DNA of 64,000 nt from Pleurodeles waltl (lineage: Eukaryota > Chordata > Amphibia > Caudata > Salamandridae). Positions within the stretch are counted from its first letter, which is position 1; each line of letters opens with the position of its first letter. The position numbers and the translations under genes are program-made. Shown here in pieces: positions 58,617 to 64,000 of the stretch. Location: contig NC_090445.1 of assembly GCF_031143425.1 (NCBI RefSeq), forward strand, positions 1,195,020,691-1,195,084,690, read 5' to 3'. Under the pieces are notes generated by a model that was not told the DNA's origin, searched no databases, and saw only the letters and a list, made by a program, of their open reading frames with translations.

Positions 58617-61367
58617 ACATATTTGCGGGGTGCTGGGAATGCTGCCATAAATCCCCCGGTTTCAGTACCTCTTCCCTGGCATGCTGGTGCCTGCTCCAGA
58701 GCTCGTCAGCCCAGTAGCTCAAGGGAGCCTTTAAAGTCACAAACAGTTAGGAGCGTACCTGCCTGACATCCCAGCAATTAATCTGCCCCATTGCATCATG
58801 GTAGATGTAGTATCTTCAAAAAACGAACTCCATTAATTTTTAAATATTTCACCTTTAAGTAGGTACAGCCTTTACTGTGCATCTCTGGACACATGTGTTT
58901 CTGGGTTAGTCCCTTCTTCAGCAGAGAACATATTTGCGGGGTGCTGGGAATGCTGCCATAAATCCCCCGGTTTCAGTACCTCTTCCCTGGCCTGCTGGTG
59001 CCTGCTCCAGAGCTCGTCAGCCCAATAGCTCAAGGGAGCCTTTAAAGTCACAAACAGTTAGGAGCGCACCTGCCTGACATCCCAGCAATTAATCTGCCCC
59101 ATTGCATCATGGTAGATGTAGTATCTTCAAAAAACGAACTCCATTAATTTTTAAATATTTCACCTTTAAGTAGGTACAGCCTTTACTGTGCATCTCTGGA
59201 CACGTGTTTCTGGGTTAGTCCCTTCTTCAGCAGAGAACATATTTGCGGGGTGCTGGGAATGCTGCCATAAATCACCCGGTTTCAGTACCTCTTCCCTGGC
59301 ATGCTGGTGCCTGCTCCAGAGCTCGTCAGCCCAATAGCTCAAGGGAGCCTTTAAAGTCACAAACAGTTAGGAGCGCACCTGCCTGACATCCCAGCAATTA
59401 ATCTGCCCCATTGCATCATGGTAGATGTAGTATCTTCAAAAAACGAACTCCATTAATTTTTAAATATTTCACCTTTAAGTAGGTACAGCCTTTACTGTGC
59501 ATCTCTGGACACATGTGTTTCTGGGTTAGTCCCTTCTTCAGCAGAGAACATATTTGCGGGGTGCTGGGAATGCTGCCATAAATCACCCGGTTTCAGTACC
59601 TCTTCCCTGGCCTGCTGGTGCCTGCTCCAGAGCTCGTCAGCCCAATAGCTCAAGGGAGCCTTTAAAGTCACAAACAGTTAGGAGCGCACCTGCCTGACAT
59701 CCCAGCAATTAATCTGCCCCATTGCATCATGGTAGATGTAGTATCTTCAAAAAACGAACTCCATTAATTTTTAAATATTTCACCTTTAAGTAGGTACAGC
59801 CTTTACTGTGCATCTCTGGACACATGTGTTTCTGGGTTAGTCCCTTCTTCAGCAGAGAACATATTTGCGGGGTGCTGGGAATGCTGCCATAAATCCCCCG
59901 GTTTCAGTACCTCTTCCCTGGCCTGCTGGTGCCTGCTCCAGAGCTCGTCAGCCCAATAGCTCAAGGGAGCCTTTAAAGTCACAAACAGTTAGGAGCGCAC
60001 CTGCCTGACATCCCAGCAATTAATCTGCCCCATTGCATCATGGTAGATGTAGTATCTTCAAAAAACGAACTCCATTAATTTTTAAATATTTCACCTTTAA
60101 GTAGGTACAGCCTTTACTGTGCATCTCTGGACACATGTGTTTCTGGGTTAGTCCCTTCTTCAGCAGAGAACATATTTGCGGGGTGCTGGGAATGCTGCCA
60201 TAAATCACCCGGTTTCAGTACCTCTTCCCTGGCCTGCTGGTGCCTGCTCCAGAGCTTGTCAGCCCAATAGCTCAAGGGAGCCTTTAAAGTCACAAACAGT
60301 TAGGAGCGCACCTGCCTGACATCCCAGCAGTTAATCTGCCCCATTGCATCATGGTAGATGTAGTATCTTCAAAAAACGAACTCCATTAATTTTTAAATAT
60401 TTCACCTTTAAGTAGGTACAGCCTTTACTGTGCATCTCTGGACACATGTGTTTCTGGGTTAATCCCTTCTTCAGCAGAGAACATATTTGCGGGGTGCTGG
60501 GAATGCTGCCATAAATCCCCCGGTTTCAGTACCTCTTCCCTGGCATGCTGGTGCCTGCTCCAGAGCTCGTCAGCCCAGTAGCTCAAGGGAGCCTTTAAAG
60601 TCACAAACAGTTAGGAGCGCACCTGCCTGACATCCCAGCAATTAATCTGCCCCATTGCATCATGGTAGATGTAGTATCTTCAAAAAACGAACTCCATTAA
60701 TTTTTAAATATTTCACCTTTAAGTAGGTACAGCCTTTACTGTGCATCTCTGGACACACGTGTTTCTGGGTTAATCCCTTCTTCAGCAGAGAACATATTTG
60801 CGGGGTGCTGGGAATGCTGCCATAAATCCCCCGGTTTCAGTACCTCTTCCCTGGCATGCTGGTGCCTGCTCCAGAGCTCGTCAGCCCAGTAGCTCAAGGG
60901 AGCCTTTAAAGTCACAAACAGTTAGGAGCGCACCTGCCTGACATCCCAGCAATTAATCTGCCCCATTGCATCATGGTAGATGTAGTATCTTCAAAAAACG
61001 AACTCCATTAATTTTTAAATATTTCACCTTTAAGTAGGTACAGCCTTTACTGTGCATCTCTGGACACATGTGTTTCTGGGTTAATCCCTTCTTCAGCAGA
61101 GAACATATTTGCGGGGTGCTGGGAATGCTGCCATAAATCCCCCGGTTTCAGTACCTCTTCCCTGGCATGCTGGTGCCTGCTCCAGAGCTCGTCAGCCCAG
61201 TAGCTCAAGGGAGCCTTTAAAGTCACAAACAGTTAGGAGCGCACCTGCCTGACATCCCAGCAATTAATCTGCCCCATTGCATCATGGTAGATGTAGTATC
61301 TTCAAAAAACGAACTCCATTAATTTTTAAATATTTCACCTTTAAGTAGGTACAGCCTTTACTGTGCA

Positions 61368-61413
61368 TCTCTGGACACATGTACTTCTGGGTTAATCCCT
61401 TCTTCAGCAGAGA
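61368..61413 (-). ncRNA. Hammerhead motif with altered core, unit 16
   Basis: Carries the same GAAGTACATG change as the motif at 58571-58616. The next unit (61535) shares the GCGTACC variant with the unit after the first one (58738), so a block of units was duplicated or converted. Confidence 0.7.
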
Positions 61414-61894
61414 ACATATTTGCGGGGTGCTGGGAATGCTGCCATAAATCCCCCGGTTTCAGTACCTCTTCCCTGGCATGCTGGTGCCTGCTCCAGAGCT
61501 CGTCAGCCCAGTAGCTCAAGGGAGCCTTTAAAGTCACAAACAGTTAGGAGCGTACCTGCCTGACATCCCAGCAATTAATCTGCCCCATTGCATCATGGTA
61601 GATGTAGTATCTTCAAAAAACGAACTCCATTAATTTTTAAATATTTCACCTTTAAGTAGGTACAGCCTTTACTGTGCATCTCTGGACACATGTGTTTCTG
61701 GGTTAGTCCCTTCTTCAGCAGAGAACATATTTGCGGGGTGCTGGGAATGCTGCCATAAATCCCCCGGTTTCAGTACCTCTTCCCTGGCCTGCTGGTGCCT
61801 GCTCCAGAGCTCGTCAGCCCAATAGCTCAAGGGAGCCTTTAAAGTCACAAACAGTTAGGAGCGCACCTGCCTGACATCCCAGCAATTAATCTGC

Positions 61895-62164
61895 TCTGGA
61901 GCAGGCACATCAGGCCAGGGAAGAGGTACTGAAACCGGGTGATTTATGGCAGCATTCCCAGCACCCCGCAAATATGTTCTCTGCTGAAGAAGGGACTAAC
62001 CCAGAAACACATGTGTCCAGAGATGCACAGTAAAGGCTGTACCTACTTAAAGGTGAAATATTAAAAAATTAATGGAGTTCGTTTTTTGAAGATACTACAT
62101 CTACCATGATGCAATGGGGCAGATTAATTGCTGGGATGTCAGGCAGGTGCGCTCCTAACTGTTT
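61895..62164 (+). repeat. Inverted partial unit ending the array
   Basis: About 270 bases are the reverse complement of the array unit from its 'cctgctccaga' segment back to its start. The junction near 61,893-61,900 has short homology (CTG). The copy belongs to the subtype with GGGACTAACCC and GGTGATTTATGG, as in units 9-12. Its outer end, CCTAACTGTTTG, mirrors the CAAACAGTTAGG of the first unit, so the whole insertion has inverted ends. Confidence 0.92.
61978..62023 (+). ncRNA. Hammerhead ribozyme motif in the inverted unit
   Basis: Same elements as in the tandem units, now on the plus strand: TCTCTG, CTGAAGA, AGGGACTAACCCA, GAA, ACACATGTGT, C, CAGAGA. All core positions match the consensus. 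Confidence 0.8.
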
Positions 62165-62930
62165 GGGTTGGTGGAGATGTCGGTGAAGGGAGTAGATGTT
62201 GGCATGTCTGCATCTAAATGTTGTGTGTGTGCATGGCAGTGGTGGCATTTGTGGTGCTTGTGTCTGTCCTTGCATACTGTGTCTGTTGATATGGATACAT
62301 GTGGGTCAGTAAGTGTGCCTTGGATGGGTGAGGGGAGATGGATGTGGGTTTGGGAACAGGTAGCTGGAGGGGGGACGGAAGAAGAAGGAACACTCGTTGC
62401 CATCAAGGAGGAGGCCAGAGCCTGAAACGACCTCAGCAGGCCAGACAGGGCACAGTGAATGCCTTCCAGGAACTCATTGGTCTGCTGCATCTGGGATGAC
62501 AGTCCCTGGATGGCATTCACAATGGTTGTCTGCCCCACAGAGATGGACCTCAAGAGGTCAATAGCCTCCTCATTGAGGGCAGCAGGGCTCATTGGGGCAG
62601 GGACAGAGGTGCCTGCGGCAAAGGAGACACCCACCCTCTTGGGTGAGCGGGAACGGGCAACTGGGTGGAGAGCAACAGGGAGGGTGGTGCTGGTAAGGGG
62701 GGTGGCGGTCAGTGACCGTGCTGGGATGGTCCCAGATGGCTCCGCCACTGCCTGGGAGAGTTCATCAGAGGAGGAATATGAAGATGGTGCAGTTGATCCT
62801 GTCTCCCCAGTGGCACTCCCCTTTCCCTCCGTCCCACTGGTCCCCTCGGCTCCGCTGGTATCAGCCTCCTGCGTCCCGTGGGCCGCAGCATCCCCACTCG
62901 CTGGTACCCCTTCTCCTTTGCCAGATGATG
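62165..62930 (-). pseudogene. Harbinger-like Myb/SANT protein gene, long exon
   Basis: A minus-strand frame opens after a good splice acceptor: a pyrimidine-rich tract over about 62,940-62,995 and CAG at 62931-62933. It begins SSGKGEGVPASGD. A Ser/Thr/Pro-rich region is followed by RSRSPKRVGVSFAAGTS and then a helical segment, AALNEEAIDLLRSISVGQTT, up to about FLEGIHCALSGLLRSFQALA, likely a coiled-coil or oligomerisation region. The frame runs to the array insertion and resumes at 56560. I link it to the SANT exon at 63659-63940 by strand, order and spacing. In Harbinger elements the Myb-like protein brings the transposase to the nucleus and to the transposon ends. Confidence 0.55.
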
Positions 62931-63658
62931 CTGATGCACACAAAGACAGAGGAGGACAGGGAGGGAGGGTGGGTGGTAGAGAAAGAGAGAGACAGGGTGC
63001 AATTGGTTAATGCCAGCACAACAGTCACACAGAGTAACTACAACATCTTCTGATGCCATGACACGCCATGCCCTCACCTACACATGCTACAACAATGGAA
63101 CACAGTGGAGGTCACCACAGCAATGCACATGTACACCGCTGAAGCTGATACAGATGCAGTTGTGTACATCATGAAAGGCCTACCCGCCACACCTGCCCAA
63201 GACCTGCACTCTTCACATGCCCATAGAGACAATATTCCAGGACTACACAACAAAAAGATTCCTGCATGGCTAGTTGGCATGCCAACTAGGCCATTGTCAA
63301 ATAGCACAGTGACATCTTGGACCTCCCTACACATACAGTACCTGGCAGCAGACTGAGGACTCAGTCATCTCTGGCACAGTGGTTGGCATCAACTGATTAC
63401 AAAGACTTGACACCATAGATTCTATGATCCTGGTGGCATGTGCCCCTAGCATGTTTTGGTAGTAGGTGACAACACAGATACTACATTGGAGCTAGCTGGG
63501 CCTCATTTCACAGACTGCATGGCCACACATCCATGATGCGAATCCTGCCCGGCTGGTTAATACCCATGGTGGACATGAATCCACCTAGTACCCACCCTAC
63601 AGCTTCCCAATAGTCACACCCAGAGCCACTATGGCAACACAGATCATAAGTGCTGCCC
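62931..63658 (-). other. Probable intron of the Myb/SANT gene
   Basis: This lies between the SANT exon and the long exon. A strong polypyrimidine tract and AG acceptor mark its 3' end at 62931. No convincing frame or other element is seen; the short frames at 63074-63356 have no recognisable product. The donor position was not fixed. Confidence 0.4.
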
Positions 63659-63940
63659 TCATGGCTGACGTGCTGCCCTCAAACACCCATCCACCTCAGG
63701 ATAGGCCACTTCAAAAATGCAGGCCATCAGGGGGGTCAGGGTTCGACGGGCACCCCTCCCACATTGGGAGAACATCCCCAGCTAGGCCTCTGCGGTCTTC
63801 CAGGTCCAGAGTCTCGGGTTCTCCCACCTCTTTCTGCAGTGGGTGCTCCACCGGGCATGGACCCCCAGGGTCTGCACTTGTTTGACAATGGCACGCCTTA
63901 TCCCCTTATTCTGAAGGGCGCTGACCTGCATGGGTGACAT
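63659..63940 (-). pseudogene. Harbinger-like Myb/SANT DNA-binding exon, with in-frame stop
   Basis: From a Met at 63940 the minus strand reads NKGIRRAIVKQVQTLGVH, then RWSTHCRKRWENPRLWTWKT, which is the third-helix signature of a Myb/SANT-like (MADF/Myb-type) domain. After an in-frame TAG the text continues with GRGARRTLTPLMACIF and AYPEVDGCLRAARQ, then a stop. Such trihelix proteins are the second gene of PIF/Harbinger transposons. The stop shows this copy is dead. The first helices would lie upstream, where a SINE-like sequence now cuts in at about 63,950. Confidence 0.6.
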
Positions 63941-63949
63941 GACACAGAC

Positions 63950-64000
63950 AGACAATCAATCAATCAGTAAATTTCTAAAGCGCGCTACTTACCCGTTAGG
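63950..64000 (+). repeat. Start of an interspersed repeat (SINE-like), cut by the window edge
   Basis: The tetranucleotide run CAATCAATCAATCAG is followed by TAAATTTCTAAAGCGCGCTACT and runs off the window. A simple-repeat start joined to a GC-containing body on an abrupt boundary is typical of a SINE end. The family cannot be fixed from 51 bases. Confidence 0.4.

Larger units (their letters stand above)
56561..62164 (-). repeat. 311-bp tandem array with hammerhead motifs, inserted as one block
   Basis: Seventeen full head-to-tail units start at 56561, 56872, 57183, 57494, 57805, 58116, 58427, 58738, 59049, 59358, 59669, 59980, 60291, 60602, 60913, 61224 and 61535. All are 311 bp except the 59049 unit, which is 309. 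A truncated unit (61846 to about 61893) is followed by an inverted partial unit to 62164. Units differ at only a few positions, so the array is young. GGGTTGGTGGAGAT flanks both sides (56547-56560 and 62165-62178). Each unit encodes a minus-strand hammerhead motif. Tandem ~330-bp repeats with hammerheads are known as newt satellite 2; whether this is the same family needs alignment. Confidence 0.93.

Noticed and set aside
56561..62164. CRISPR-like reading of the regular array
   Set aside because: The repeat is a contiguous 311-bp unit with no spacers, in vertebrate-type DNA; it is a satellite or retrozyme-type array.
1..64000. Host protein-coding genes, tRNA or rRNA genes
   Set aside because: No conserved exon with splice signals, tRNA-like fold or rRNA segment was recognised. 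All supported coding content belongs to mobile elements, although small isolated exons could be missed by eye.

Overview
The window looks like a gene-poor, repeat-packed stretch of a very large vertebrate genome, most likely a salamander and probably a newt (Pleurodeles-like). The grounds are a nearly intact DIRS-type tyrosine-recombinase retrotransposon, several Tx1/L1-like LINEs, many short inverted-repeat DNA transposons with 3-bp target duplications and GGCCCTCATTATGAC-type ends, a Harbinger-like Myb/SANT fragment, (TA)n tracts, and a ~311-bp tandem repeat carrying hammerhead-ribozyme motifs, a feature known from newt satellite 2. The species is inferred from repeat style. I see no convincing host protein-coding exon, tRNA or rRNA.

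Layout. 1-5.8 kb: mostly unassigned, with weak LTR-element traces. 5.8-13 kb: inverted-repeat DNA elements (5842-6777, 10389-11336, 12668-12847), a hAT-type element (7025-7602) and LINE 3' fragments. 13.6-19.6 kb: an old L1-like element on the minus strand. 19.6-34 kb: a plus-strand LINE split twice, by a 6-kb DIRS element (23000-28958, minus strand) inside its reverse transcriptase and by a 3.5-kb non-coding composite repeat (about 29398-32936). 35.1-36.9 kb: a minus-strand LTR element with a SAP-like gag. 37-39.6 kb: two inverted-repeat elements around a Penelope-like remnant in (TA)n DNA. 39.9-45.2 kb: two minus-strand LINE fragments. 47.3-48.2 kb: two more inverted-repeat elements. 49.6-55.4 kb: a plus-strand L1-like element with ORF1, endonuclease and reverse transcriptase, all damaged. 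55.4-63.95 kb: a minus-strand Harbinger-like Myb/SANT gene fragment, whose long exon is split by a 5.6-kb insertion.

That insertion (56561-62164) is the most striking object. It holds 17 head-to-tail units of 311 bp (one of 309), a truncated 18th unit, and then one partial unit in inverted orientation. The whole block is flanked by a 13-14 bp direct duplication of the target. Each unit carries, on the minus strand, a 46-nt type I hammerhead motif: CTGAAGA core, GAAA, cleavable GTC, a 6-bp stem I and a very short palindromic stem III. The arrangement suggests that a multimer of ribozyme-bearing repeats was inserted as one unit, possibly by Penelope-like machinery. A second, degenerate hammerhead-like motif lies in the Penelope-like remnant near 38.25 kb.
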